The notes beneath the pieces were generated by a model. The model saw only the letters and a list, made by a program, of their open reading frames with translations, was not told the origin of the DNA and did not search any database. A stretch of 64,000 nt of DNA from Actinoplanes sp. TBRC 11911 (lineage in GTDB: Bacteria > Actinomycetota > Actinomycetes > Mycobacteriales > Micromonosporaceae), in NCBI RefSeq assembly GCF_012933445.1, contig NZ_JABBNC010000017.1:110006-174005 (forward strand), in the 5' to 3' direction. Of this stretch, positions 49,953 through 58,947 are shown piece by piece; position 1 is the first letter of the stretch, and each line of letters opens with the position of its first letter. The position numbers and the translations under genes are program-made.

Positions 49953-51097
49953 TCGGCGAACGACCCGTCCTCGTGGCGCCACACCGGGTTACGCCAGGCG
50001 TGGCCGGTCGCGTCGGCGTGGCGTACGGCCTGCTCGTCGATCGTGATTCCCAGGCCCGGACCGTCGAAGCGGGCGATGTGCCCGGCCTCGATCCGCAACG
50101 GCGACGCGTCGGCCACATAGGACAGCAGATCGGCCGGCGAACCCTGGTGGTAGTGGATGCCCATGCTCTGCTCCTGGATCAGGAAGTTGGGCGTGGCGAA
50201 CGCGACCTGCAGCGAAGCGGCCAGCGCGATCGGGCCGAGCGGGCAATGCGGGGCCAGCAACGCGCCGTACGTCTCGGCGAGCGCGGCGATCCGGCGTACC
50301 TCGGAAATGCCCCCGGCGTGCGCGAGGTCCGGCTGCACCACGCTGACGCCGGCCTGCAGCGCCGGCAGGAAGCCGGCCCGGTCGTAGAGCCGTTCCCCGG
50401 TCGCCACCGGGATCGGCGAGCAGCGCACCAGATCGGCCAGCAGATGGGTCTGTTCGGGCACCAGCGGCTCCTCGACCAGCAACGGCCGCAGCGGCGCCAC
50501 CGCCGGCAGGATCATCCGGGCGGCCGGCAGGCTGGACCGGCCGTGCAGGTCGATGGCCACGTCCCGGTCGTCGCCGGCGGCCGCGCGGGCGGCCGCGACC
50601 CGGGCCACCACGTCGTTGATCTCGGCGGTGGTCGGAACCGGCGACAGGCGTCCGCTGGCGTTCATCTTGACCGCGGTCATCCCGGCCTCGACGTGTGCGG
50701 CGACCGCGTCCGCTATCTCGCCGGGCTCGTCGCCGCCCACCCAGGCGTACACCCGGGCCTTGTCCCGCACCGGCCCGCCGAGCAGCGCGTGGACCGGCGC
50801 GCCGTACACCTTGCCGGCGATGTCCCAGAGCGCCTGGTCGAGGCCGGCCACCGCGCTGGAGAGCACCGGCCCGCCGCGGTAGAAGCCGCCCTTGGTGAGC
50901 ACCTGCCAGTGATGCTCGATGCGCAGCGGATCCTCGCCGATCAGGTACTCGGCGAGGACGTCGACCGCGGCCCGGACCACCTCGGCCCGCCCCTCCACGA
51001 CCGGCTCGCCCCAGCCGATGATTCCCTCGTCGGTCTGGACGCGGCAGAAGAGCCAGCGCGGGGGTACCAGGAAGGTTTCAATCCTGTCGATCTTCAA
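49946..51097 (-). CDS. dgoD: D-galactonate dehydratase (mandelate racemase/enolase superfamily)
   Basis: The 383-aa enzyme closely follows DgoD: KIDRIETFLVPPRWLFCRVQTDEGI, GWGEPVVEGRAEVVRAAV, EDPLRIEHHWQVLTKGGFYRGGP, LLGGPVRDKARVYAWVGGDEPG, and metal ligands in DLHG and VEEP with a general-base-type APHCPLGP. It turns D-galactonate into 2-keto-3-deoxygalactonate. TTG 51097 is the start, with AAGGA six bases before it; it overlaps the regulator gene by 20 bases. This gene is the strongest evidence for a De Ley-Doudoroff galactose route. Confidence 0.93.
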   Translation of the reverse strand: MKIDRIETFLVPPRWLFCRVQTDEGIIGWGEPVVEGRAEVVRAAVDVLAEYLIGEDPLRIEHHWQVLTKGGFYRGGPVLSSAVAGLDQALWDIAGKVYGAPVHALLGGPVRDKARVYAWVGGDEPGEIADAVAAHVEAGMTAVKMNASGRLSPVPTTAEINDVVARVAAARAAAGDDRDVAIDLHGRSSLPAARMILPAVAPLRPLLVEEPLVPEQTHLLADLVRCSPIPVATGERLYDRAGFLPALQAGVSVVQPDLAHAGGISEVRRIAALAETYGALLAPHCPLGPIALAASLQVAFATPNFLIQEQSMGIHYHQGSPADLLSYVADASPLRIEAGHIARFDGPGLGITIDEQAVRHADATGHAWRNPVWRHEDGSFAEW

Positions 51098-51797
51098 GCC
51101 GGGTCCTTTCCAACCGGGCCACGTCCTCGATGGCCTGGTCGAGCAACGTGCCCATGGCGCGCGCGGCCTGGGCGGGATGGTGCCGGCGAATCGCGTCCAC
51201 CACGGCTTTGTGGCTCGGCACCGGGTCGGTGGGACCGGCGGCGCCGTGCACCATCCGGTCACGTTCGGCGAGGCCCGTCTCGATGACCACCTCCATGCGC
51301 TGGATCAGTTCGTTGTGGGTCGCGGCGAGCAGCGCGCGGTGGAAGGCGAGGTCGGCGGCGACCGCGGCGGCCGGGTCGTCGCCGGCCTCCGCCATGGCAG
51401 CCAGCGCCGTGTCCAGCGCTTCCAGGTCCGCCGGGGTGGCCCGGTCGGCGGCCAGTGAGGCAGCGCCGGGTTCCACGATGGTGCGCAGCTCGTGCAGGTC
51501 GTCGAAGAGGCCGGGGCGATGCGAGCGGGCGAACTGCCAGCGCAGCACGTCACCGTCGAGCAGGCTCCAGGCGGCGCGTGGCCGCACGAACGTGCCGCGC
51601 TTGGGCCGGGCGTCGACCAGTCCCTTGGCCGCCAGCACCCGCAGCGCCTCGCGCAGCACGGTCAGGCTCACGTCGAACTCGGTCTGCAGGGCGGACAGGT
51701 CGAGGATCGCGCCCTCGGCGAGCTGGCCGGTGAGGATCCGCTGGGCGAGGAGCTCCACCGTCTGTCCGTGTACGCCCCGGGGCGAGTACGACTGCAT
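51078..51797 (-). CDS. GntR-family regulator, FadR/FCD type
   Basis: The 239-aa protein has an N-terminal winged helix (ILTGQLAEGAILDLSALQTEFDVSLTVLREALRVLAAKGLVDARPKRGTFV) and a helical FCD domain with metal-binding His (DLAFHRALLAATHNELI). ATG 51797 is preferred since AAAAGGG lies six bases upstream; ATG 51803 has no room for a site. It is a likely repressor of locus 2, sensing a sugar acid such as galactonate, as DgoR does in enterobacteria. It lies within the operon it would control. Confidence 0.92.
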   Translation of the reverse strand: MQSYSPRGVHGQTVELLAQRILTGQLAEGAILDLSALQTEFDVSLTVLREALRVLAAKGLVDARPKRGTFVRPRAAWSLLDGDVLRWQFARSHRPGLFDDLHELRTIVEPGAASLAADRATPADLEALDTALAAMAEAGDDPAAAVAADLAFHRALLAATHNELIQRMEVVIETGLAERDRMVHGAAGPTDPVPSHKAVVDAIRRHHPAQAARAMGTLLDQAIEDVARLERTRLEDRQD

Positions 51798-51809
51798 GCG
51801 CATCCCTTT

Positions 51810-52550
51810 TCATGTGGAGGACTTGGTAGCGGTCCAGCCGCCGTCCACGACCAGGCTCGTCCCGGTCACGTAGGAGGCCTCCGGCGATGCCAGGAAGGCG
51901 ACCGCGGCGGCCACCTCGTCCGGCGTACCGAACCGGCCGGCCACCGTCTCGGCGACGCTCGCGGCACGGTCCTCTTCGGACACCCAGTCCCACGCGGCCG
52001 TCATGATCGGTCCTGGAATGACGGTGTTCACCCGCAGCGCCGGACCGTACTCGACGGCGAGCTGGCGGGCCAGCGCGACGAGGCCACCCTTGGCCGCGGC
52101 GTAGGCGGGCCGGCCGGGCAGCCCGATCATCGCGTGGACCGACGAGACCACCACGACGCTGCCTCGCTCCGTCGAGCACAAATCGGATAAGAGAGCTTTT
52201 ATCCCGAGAAATGTACCAGTCAGATTGACGCCGATCTGACGCTCCCACGACTTGCGGCTTGTCGCGTCCAGCGGGGCCACGTCCACCGTGTACGCGTTGC
52301 TCACCAGCACATCGACCGGTCCGAAATTGTCACGTGCGGTAGTCGCCACGCGAGCCCAGTCGTCCTCGTCGGACACGTCCGCCACGACCGCCACCGCGCG
52401 CGGGATCTCTTTGGCCACATCGTCGGCGGGACGGATGTCGGCGAGCACCACGGCCGCCCCTTCGGCACCCAGCCGCCGGGCCACCGCCGCCCCGATGCCC
52501 CCGGCCGCTCCGGTGACCACCGCCGTACGACCTGCGAAACGACCGGTCAT
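51810..52550 (-). CDS. SDR-family dehydrogenase, probable galactose/sugar 1-dehydrogenase
   Basis: The 246-aa classical SDR has TGAAGGIGAAVARRL, LVSNAYTV, catalytic Ser in VVVSSVHAM and YAAAK, and the C-terminal DGGW. As first gene of the catabolic operon it would oxidise galactose to galactonolactone with NAD(P); this is inferred from neighbours. ATG 52550 follows AGGGG. Codons around 52173-52210 (ATA AAA, TTA) form an AT-rich patch with a TTA codon at 52188-52190 and an inverted repeat GGATAA/TTATCC. Confidence 0.85.
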   Translation of the reverse strand: MTGRFAGRTAVVTGAAGGIGAAVARRLGAEGAAVVLADIRPADDVAKEIPRAVAVVADVSDEDDWARVATTARDNFGPVDVLVSNAYTVDVAPLDATSRKSWERQIGVNLTGTFLGIKALLSDLCSTERGSVVVVSSVHAMIGLPGRPAYAAAKGGLVALARQLAVEYGPALRVNTVIPGPIMTAAWDWVSEEDRAASVAETVAGRFGTPDEVAAAVAFLASPEASYVTGTSLVVDGGWTATKSST

Positions 52551-52651
52551 GCACACCCCTGCCGTCGAGAAGTCTTCATTAATTACGAAGATATGTTGAC
52601 AGGCCATCGACACTGATGCAACCTTCTGGAAACACCAACCAGGAGGCACGA
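52551..52651. promoter_or_regulatory. Divergent promoter/operator region of locus 2
   Basis: CTTCATTAATTACGAAG (52574-52590) is an imperfect 17-bp palindrome of the kind FCD regulators bind. TTGACA (52596-52601) is a consensus -35 for the rightward operon; a weak CAACCT (52619-52624) lies 17 bp on. AGGAGG (52641-52646) precedes the binding-protein ATG. The central operator could control both directions. Confidence 0.6.
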
Positions 52652-53929
52652 ATGATCTCTGCTCCCCTCAGTCGCCGTGGGTTCCTCGCCGGGATCGGCG
52701 GCATCGGTGCGGCCGGACTCCTCGGTGCATGCGCTACCGGGAGTGACAGCGGTTCCAGCGCCGCCTCCAGCACGCTGACCCTGCAGTCCTCGCTTTCGGA
52801 CCCCGACCCGAAGGCCGCCCTGACGAAGGTGGTCGAGGGCTATACCAAGACGAAGACCACGCTCAACACCATCGCGATCGAGACCTTCCGGGCGCAGCTG
52901 CCCACCTACCTGAACTCGGGCAACCCACCCGACGTGCTGACCTGGTACGCCGGTTCGGTCGCCCGCGACTACGCCAGCAAGGGCTTCCTGCTCGACGTCT
53001 CCGACATGTGGACCGGCAACGGCGCGTGCGCGAACTTCTCGCCCGCCCTCAAGGAGCTGTCCACCGCGAACGGCAAGCAGATCTTCGTGCCGACGAATTA
53101 CTACTGGTGGGGCGTCTTCTACCGGAAGTCCATGTTCCAGCAGTGGGGCGTGCAGGTCCCGACGACGTGGGACGAGTTCATCACCGTCTGCAAGACCATC
53201 AAGAGCAAGGGCGCCGCGCCGATCACCATGGGCACCGGCTCGACCGCGTGGGTGGCTTCCGGCTGGTTCGACTACCTGAACCTGCGGATCAACGGTGCCG
53301 AGTTCCACCGCGACCTGCTCGCCGGCAAGCACCCCTTCGACGGCCCCGAGGTCAAGGCCGTGATGGACCACTACAAGCAGCTTCTCGAGTTCATCGACCC
53401 GAAGGGCCGGTCGTACTCGTGGCAGGACGCGGTCACCCCGCTCGCGTCGAAGAAGGCCGGCATGTACCTGATCGGCGCCTTCATCACCTCGGCGGTTCCC
53501 GCGGACGTGGTCGACGACCTCGACTTCTTCCAGGTGCCGATCATCGATCCGAGCGTGCCGGTGGCCGAGGAGGCGCCGACCGACGGATACTTCGCCAGCG
53601 CCAAGTCGAAGAACCCGGCCGGCGCCAAGGACCTGCTGTCCTACCTGGCATCCGCGCCCGCGCAGCAGCAGTTCATCCAGCTCGCCAAGTCGTCGAACCT
53701 GCCGACCTCCACACAGGTCGACACCAGCACGTTCTCGCCGCTGGTGCAGAAGGGCATCAAGATGCTCGGCGAGGCGAAGGGTCTCACCCAGTTCTTCAAC
53801 CGTGACTCCAGCGACGAGTTGCAGACCACCGCCGACACCGCGCTGACGAAGTTCCTCGACAAACCCGGTGACGTCAACGCGATCCTCACCGAGTGGCAGG
53901 CGTCCGCGAAGAAGGTCCTGGGCTCGTGA
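52652..53929 (+). CDS. Extracellular sugar-binding lipoprotein of ABC transporter (locus 2)
   Basis: The 425-aa protein starts MISAPLSRRGFLAGIGG with a Tat-like twin Arg and lipobox LGAC (Cys28 or so), followed by a Ser-rich tether and a family 1 binding fold (VVEGYTKTKTTLNTIAIETF, NPPDVLTWYAG, YYWWGVFYRKSMFQQWG). It is paralogous to 12134-13390. The ATG start is set by AGGAGG. Its stop overlaps the first permease start (GTGA). Ligand probably an alpha-galactoside. Confidence 0.95.
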   Translation: MISAPLSRRGFLAGIGGIGAAGLLGACATGSDSGSSAASSTLTLQSSLSDPDPKAALTKVVEGYTKTKTTLNTIAIETFRAQLPTYLNSGNPPDVLTWYAGSVARDYASKGFLLDVSDMWTGNGACANFSPALKELSTANGKQIFVPTNYYWWGVFYRKSMFQQWGVQVPTTWDEFITVCKTIKSKGAAPITMGTGSTAWVASGWFDYLNLRINGAEFHRDLLAGKHPFDGPEVKAVMDHYKQLLEFIDPKGRSYSWQDAVTPLASKKAGMYLIGAFITSAVPADVVDDLDFFQVPIIDPSVPVAEEAPTDGYFASAKSKNPAGAKDLLSYLASAPAQQQFIQLAKSSNLPTSTQVDTSTFSPLVQKGIKMLGEAKGLTQFFNRDSSDELQTTADTALTKFLDKPGDVNAILTEWQASAKKVLGS

Positions 53930-54831
53930 CCGCGGTCGCGGCGCCGGCGCGGCGCCGATCCCGGCTGCGCGCCGTCCCGAAGGTGGTCTGGCTGTTCCTG
54001 CTGGTCCCGGCGCTGGTCGAGGTTGGCATGGTGTTCTGGCCGGCGGTGAACAGCTTCTACCTGTCGCTCACCGAGTGGAACGGGCTTGGTGCGGCCAAGC
54101 CCGTCGGGCTGGCGAACTTCCGGAACCTGTTCTCCGACGACGTGTTCCTCGGCGCGCTGAAGAACAACGTGGTGTGGGCCATCGGATTCGGCGGGTTGTC
54201 CGTGCTCGGTGGGCTGGCCTTGGCCGTGGCTCTGAACCGGCCTCGCCGCGGGGTCGGCCTGTACCGCAGCGCGATCTACCTCCCGATGGTGTTCTCGCTG
54301 GCGGTGACCGGTCTGTTCTGGCGAGTCCAGTACCAGCCGGACGGAACCATCAACACGCTGCTCGGCGCGGTCGGCCTGGACGGCTGGGAGAAGCAGTGGC
54401 TGGCCAACCCGGACACCGCCCTGTACGCGGTGCTGGTGGCCGCGGTGTGGCGCCAGGTGGGCTACGTCATGGTTCTCTACTTGGCCGGGCTCAAGGGCAC
54501 CGACCCGACGCTGGACGACGCCTCGGCGATGGACGGCGCGAGCGCGTGGCAGCGGTTCCGGTTCGTCACGTGGCCGCAGCTGCGCGGGGTCAACACCGTC
54601 GTGTTCGCGGTCACCGTGATCGACTCGCTGCGCACCTTCGACATCGTCTGGGCCATGACGCAGGGCGGTCCGTACCACTCGTCCGAGCTGCTCAGCACGT
54701 ACATGTTCCAGCAGGGCTTCACGTTCCTGAACCTCGGCTACGCGTCCGCGATCGCCGTGGTCATCTTCGCGCTGGCCCTCGTCTTCATCATCACCTATCT
54801 GATCAGGGCCACGAAGGAGGAGGCCGGCTGA
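53926..54831 (+). CDS. Carbohydrate ABC transporter permease, MalF type (locus 2)
   Basis: The 301-aa protein has about six helices and an EAA loop LDDASAMDGASAWQRFRFVTWPQL. GTG 53926 overlaps the binding-protein TGA; its TGA shares a base with the next ATG. Paralogue of 11176-12129. Confidence 0.95.
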   Translation: MTAVAAPARRRSRLRAVPKVVWLFLLVPALVEVGMVFWPAVNSFYLSLTEWNGLGAAKPVGLANFRNLFSDDVFLGALKNNVVWAIGFGGLSVLGGLALAVALNRPRRGVGLYRSAIYLPMVFSLAVTGLFWRVQYQPDGTINTLLGAVGLDGWEKQWLANPDTALYAVLVAAVWRQVGYVMVLYLAGLKGTDPTLDDASAMDGASAWQRFRFVTWPQLRGVNTVVFAVTVIDSLRTFDIVWAMTQGGPYHSSELLSTYMFQQGFTFLNLGYASAIAVVIFALALVFIITYLIRATKEEAG

Positions 54832-55712
54832 TGACCGCCGCAACCCTCGATCCCGTACGCCAGGACACCGTTGCTTCCGGTACGCCACCGAACCGCAAGC
54901 GCCGCCGATGGGGTTTTCACGCGGTGATGGCGCCATTGGCCGTCATCTGGGTGGCGCCCATGGTGTTCGTGCTGATGCTCGCGTTCCGCTCGTTCGACGA
55001 CATCGCCGGACGCGGGACGGCCGCACTGCCCACGTCGTTCTCGCTGGACGGCTTCCGGGAGGCGTTCGGCCGCGGCGAGATGGGCCGGGCCCTCTGGATC
55101 AGCGTCCAGGTCACGGTGCCCGCCGTCATCATCACGTTGCTGCTGGCGTCGTGGGCGGCGTACGCGCTCAGTAGGTTTGAAATCCCCGGGCGACGCGCCA
55201 TTCTGCTCACCATGCTGGCGGGCAACCTGTTGCCGCCGCAGATCCTGCTGATCCCGGTGTCGCGGGTGATGGAGTCGCTCGGCCTGTACGACACGCTCGT
55301 CGCGCTGATCGCCATCCACGTCGGCTTCGGGCTCGGCTTCTACACCTTCGTGCTGTACGGGTTCATGCGGTCGCTGCCGGGCGAGCTGACCGAGGCGGCC
55401 CGCATCGACGGCGCCGGCGTGGTGTCGATCTACGCCAGGATCATCATGCCGTTGTGCCGGCCGTCGCTGGCGGCCCTCGCGGCGCTCGCCACCACCTGGA
55501 TCTTCAACGACCTGATCTGGGCCATCACGGTGTTGCGCACCGAGGCGAAACTGCCGGTCACCGCGGCGCTGCTGAACCTGCAGGGCGGATACGTGAGCAA
55601 CTGGAACGTGGTGGCGGCCGCCTCGGTGATCGCCGCGGTGCCGACCGCGATCGTCTTCTTCGCCTTCCAGCGGCACTTCGTGTCCGGCCTCCTGGTGGGA
55701 TCGTCGAAATGA
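54831..55712 (+). CDS. Carbohydrate ABC transporter permease, MalG type (locus 2)
   Basis: The 293-aa protein has six predicted helices and an EAA loop ELTEAARIDGAGVVSIYARIIMPLCRPS. AAGGAGG lies about 10 bases before ATG 54831. Its stop overlaps the following hydrolase start (ATGA). As in locus 1, no ATPase gene is present. Confidence 0.95.
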   Translation: MTAATLDPVRQDTVASGTPPNRKRRRWGFHAVMAPLAVIWVAPMVFVLMLAFRSFDDIAGRGTAALPTSFSLDGFREAFGRGEMGRALWISVQVTVPAVIITLLLASWAAYALSRFEIPGRRAILLTMLAGNLLPPQILLIPVSRVMESLGLYDTLVALIAIHVGFGLGFYTFVLYGFMRSLPGELTEAARIDGAGVVSIYARIIMPLCRPSLAALAALATTWIFNDLIWAITVLRTEAKLPVTAALLNLQGGYVSNWNVVAAASVIAAVPTAIVFFAFQRHFVSGLLVGSSK

Positions 55713-56929
55713 CGCCACTGACCATCACGCTGTGGGATTTCAGCTGGTACACGCGGGCCGGTCTTGAGTTCGCCGATCTCGGACGCGCCTTCCGGGACAC
55801 CGTCGAGCGCGGCTACGACACGGTCCGGATCTGCGCCATGCCGTACCTGCTGTTCGGCTCCGGGCTGGACACGTCGGCGCTGCGGTTCTCCGGTCTGGGC
55901 GGTTCATTCGGCCAGCGGACCCGCTGGTACGACGTGCCTTCCTCGGGGCCGGCCCTGGATGGCCGGCAGCATCTGTTGTCGCTGTTCCGGGCGGCGAAGG
56001 CGCACGGTTGCCGGGTGATCGTGTCGAGCTGGGAGTACCAGCAGAGCCCGTCGTTCTCGGTGTCCCCGGCCTGGCACCAGGCGTTGCAAGCGGTGCCGTT
56101 CGCCGACCGGACCGTCGTGCTGGCCGACGCGCACGCCGCGCTGATCGATTTCCTGCGCGACCACGGGCTGGACGACGTGGTCGCCTACGTCGAGCTGCAC
56201 AACGAGGTCACGCACAGCGGGCTCAACGACGGGTCGGGCGTGCTCGGGATCCAGCGCTCGCTGGAGCGCGGCATCGACCGGTTCAAGAAGCGCCATCCGG
56301 ACGTCCTGATGGCCGCCAACTACAGCCGCGTGCCGGTCGGTGCCATGCGCGGGCTGCCGCGCAACCAGGACGTCGCGGTCTTCCATCCTTACGTGTACGG
56401 CGTACTCGGGCAGCTCTACGACGAGTTCGCGTTGCGCGACACCACGCGGCCGTTCCCGCAGGAGCGGGCCTTCGCGGAGCTGCTGCGCGAGGACGCGCCG
56501 ATGCTGGCCGACTGGCGTCCGCCGGAGTCGTGGAAGACGGACGCGACGATCGTGCCGCATCGGGAGGTCTACACCCACGACTGGTGCGACCCCCTTAAAT
56601 GGGACAAATGGCTTTATGATCGGTACGGCGCGCACCGGATCGCCATGCGCGAGACGCTGGACACCTGGCTGGCGGTGGCCGCCGACTATGCGGCGTCGCG
56701 GGACATTCCGCTGGTCTTCGGCGAGGGCTGGGTGGGCTACACCCCGTTGTACGCCGGCTTCGAGGAAGGGCCGGTCGGGGCCGAGATCTGTGCGCACGCC
56801 GTGCGTCAGGCGCGGTCCCTCGGCGCTTGGGGGACGGTGGTGTGCTCGAACGCGGCACCGCACCATCCGATGTGGAACAACGTGACGCTGCAACGCCGCT
56901 TGAACGACGAGTTCCGGGAGAACCGCTGA
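55709..56929 (+). CDS. Cellulase-like glycoside hydrolase (clan GH-A, family unassigned)
   Basis: The 406-aa protein has no signal peptide, so it works on imported sugar. It opens TITLWDFSWYTRAG. A likely acid/base is Glu166 in VAYVELHNEVT and a likely nucleophile Glu339 in LVFGEGWVGY, at the ends of beta strands 4 and 7 in clan GH-A. It resembles the 'cellulase-like' actinobacterial family whose specificity I do not know. Position between galactoside permeases and GH36 suggests a beta-linked co-substrate such as beta-galactoside or galactomannan pieces. An AT-rich patch lies at 56592-56622. Confidence 0.8.
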   Translation: MTPLTITLWDFSWYTRAGLEFADLGRAFRDTVERGYDTVRICAMPYLLFGSGLDTSALRFSGLGGSFGQRTRWYDVPSSGPALDGRQHLLSLFRAAKAHGCRVIVSSWEYQQSPSFSVSPAWHQALQAVPFADRTVVLADAHAALIDFLRDHGLDDVVAYVELHNEVTHSGLNDGSGVLGIQRSLERGIDRFKKRHPDVLMAANYSRVPVGAMRGLPRNQDVAVFHPYVYGVLGQLYDEFALRDTTRPFPQERAFAELLREDAPMLADWRPPESWKTDATIVPHREVYTHDWCDPLKWDKWLYDRYGAHRIAMRETLDTWLAVAADYAASRDIPLVFGEGWVGYTPLYAGFEEGPVGAEICAHAVRQARSLGAWGTVVCSNAAPHHPMWNNVTLQRRLNDEFRENR

Positions 56930-56931
56930 GC

Positions 56932-58947
56932 ATGTGGACCATCACCGGTGCCGCCACCGAATACACCGTGGCCGCGGGCGGCGACCGGATCGACCTGGTC
57001 GCCTGGGGGCCGCACGGGGTCAGCGACGGCCCTTCGCCGTACGCGTTCCACGGGAAGGTGCAGTACATGCTTCCCGGGGACGTGGCGGCGACCGAGTACG
57101 CGCCGGACGGGGTGCGGCCATTCCTCGGGGCCGACCTCGCGGTGGCGGGGCAGGTGCTGACGTGGCGGCTGGATTCGGTTGCCGAGGAGGACGGGCTGCG
57201 GGCGCTCTTCGTCGACGACGTGACCGGGTTGCGGGTCACGCTGCGGTGGCGTTTCGCGGCAGGCACCGACGTCATCGAACGTTGGGTTGTGGTCCACAAT
57301 GGCGGCTCGGCGCCGGTTTCCGTCACGCGCCTTGACTCGGCCGGGTTCTCGATACCCTCGCCCTCCGGCGTGACGTTGTCGTACCTCTGGGGGCAGTGGG
57401 CACAGGAGTTCACGCCGGCTTCGGTCCGGCTCGATCGTGGTCGATTTCAGATCGGCAGTGCGCAAGGCGTTACCGGACACCAGTTCTCGCCGTATCTTGC
57501 GGTTGGTAACGGGGATGCCACGTACGGCGTCGGCTTGGCCTGGTCCGGGTCCTGGCACATCACGGCATCCGCGGACGTGGCGGGGCTGACCCGGGTGCAG
57601 GCCGGGCGGTCGCTCGACGGGTCGCCGGTCACGCTCGGGCCCGGCGAGTCGGTGACCACGCCGGTCGCGGCCGGGGTCTACAGCGCGGACGGGGTGGACG
57701 GGGTCGCGCGGCAATGGCACGCCTACGAGCGGCATCTCGCCGGGGACCGGCTCCGGCGTACCCGGAAGGTCATCTACAACTCGTGGGAGGCGACCACCTT
57801 CGACGTGACGGCCGACGGGCAGCTCGCGCTCGCGGACATCGCGGCCTCGCTGGGCGTCGAGACGTTCGTCGTGGACGACGGCTGGTTCGTGGGGCGGCAC
57901 GACGACACCGGCGGGTTGGGTGACTGGACACCGGATCCAGCCAAGTTCCCCGACGGCTTCGGATCGTTTGTGGACGCGGTTCGGGCCCGTGGTATGGAGT
58001 TTGGGCTGTGGGTCGAGCCGGAGATGGTGAACGCGCGGTCCGCGCTGTTCGAGAAGCACCCGGACTGGATCTATCAGACCGACGGGCGACCACGGACAAC
58101 CATCCGGAACCAGTACCTGTTGAACCTCGGACGCGAGGACGTCTTCGAGTTCGTCCGGAACACCTTGGACTCCCTGCTGAGCACGTACCCGATCAGTTAC
58201 CTGAAGTGGGACTTCAACCGGCCGCGCACCGAGGCTGCCCCGTCCGCCGACCTGGACGGCGCGCACGTCCGCAACCTGTACCGCGTGCTGGACCACCTGC
58301 GGGCGGTCCATCCGGACGTGACCGTCGAAGGGTGTGCGGCCGGCGGCGCCCGGGTCGACTACGCGATCGCGGCCCGCACCGACGTGGTGTGGCCCAGCGA
58401 CAACACCGCGCCGCTCGACCGGTTGCGGATTCAGCACGGGTTCCTGTCCGCGCACTCGCCGCACCTGATGAGCTCGTGGGTGACCGACGCGACCGGGATG
58501 TTCGACGTGCGGCCCCGCTCGCTCGCCTTCCGGTTCGTGCTCGCCAGCGCCGGGGTGCTCGGGATCGGCGCGGACATCACCACCTGGACGCCCGCGCAGC
58601 GTTCGGAGGCGGCCGCGTGGGTGGCCCGGTACAAGGATGTACGTGACGTGATCACCCGCGGCGAGGTGCATCGCATCGGCGACCCGGATTCGGCTCGGTG
58701 CGCCGTCCAGTACACATTGAACGAACGAACCGTGGTGCTGGCGTGGAACGCGGGAGGCTTGGACGGCCGCGATCTGGTGCCCGGCCGCGACGTCCGGCTG
58801 CCGCTGCGCGGTCTCGATCCGGCCGCGCGCTACCGTTGCGGCGACGCTGTCTATTCCGGCAGCCACCTGATGTCCGTGGGCCTGCCCGTGCGCTGGACGC
58901 CGTCGTACGACGCCGACCTGTTCTCACTCCTTGCACAGCCCGCATGA
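56932..58947 (+). CDS. Alpha-galactosidase, glycoside hydrolase family 36 (locus 2)
   Basis: The 671-aa enzyme has an N-terminal sandwich, the barrel start SWEATTFDVTADGQLALADIAASLGVETFVVDDGWFVG, the nucleophile Asp427 in YLKWDFNR and acid/base Asp490 in VVWPSDNTAP. It is cytoplasmic and starts 2 bases after the previous stop. Paralogue of 13408-15495 but shorter and clearly diverged. Its TGA overlaps the ATG of a truncated lactonase (58944). Confidence 0.95.
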   Translation: MWTITGAATEYTVAAGGDRIDLVAWGPHGVSDGPSPYAFHGKVQYMLPGDVAATEYAPDGVRPFLGADLAVAGQVLTWRLDSVAEEDGLRALFVDDVTGLRVTLRWRFAAGTDVIERWVVVHNGGSAPVSVTRLDSAGFSIPSPSGVTLSYLWGQWAQEFTPASVRLDRGRFQIGSAQGVTGHQFSPYLAVGNGDATYGVGLAWSGSWHITASADVAGLTRVQAGRSLDGSPVTLGPGESVTTPVAAGVYSADGVDGVARQWHAYERHLAGDRLRRTRKVIYNSWEATTFDVTADGQLALADIAASLGVETFVVDDGWFVGRHDDTGGLGDWTPDPAKFPDGFGSFVDAVRARGMEFGLWVEPEMVNARSALFEKHPDWIYQTDGRPRTTIRNQYLLNLGREDVFEFVRNTLDSLLSTYPISYLKWDFNRPRTEAAPSADLDGAHVRNLYRVLDHLRAVHPDVTVEGCAAGGARVDYAIAARTDVVWPSDNTAPLDRLRIQHGFLSAHSPHLMSSWVTDATGMFDVRPRSLAFRFVLASAGVLGIGADITTWTPAQRSEAAAWVARYKDVRDVITRGEVHRIGDPDSARCAVQYTLNERTVVLAWNAGGLDGRDLVPGRDVRLPLRGLDPAARYRCGDAVYSGSHLMSVGLPVRWTPSYDADLFSLLAQPA

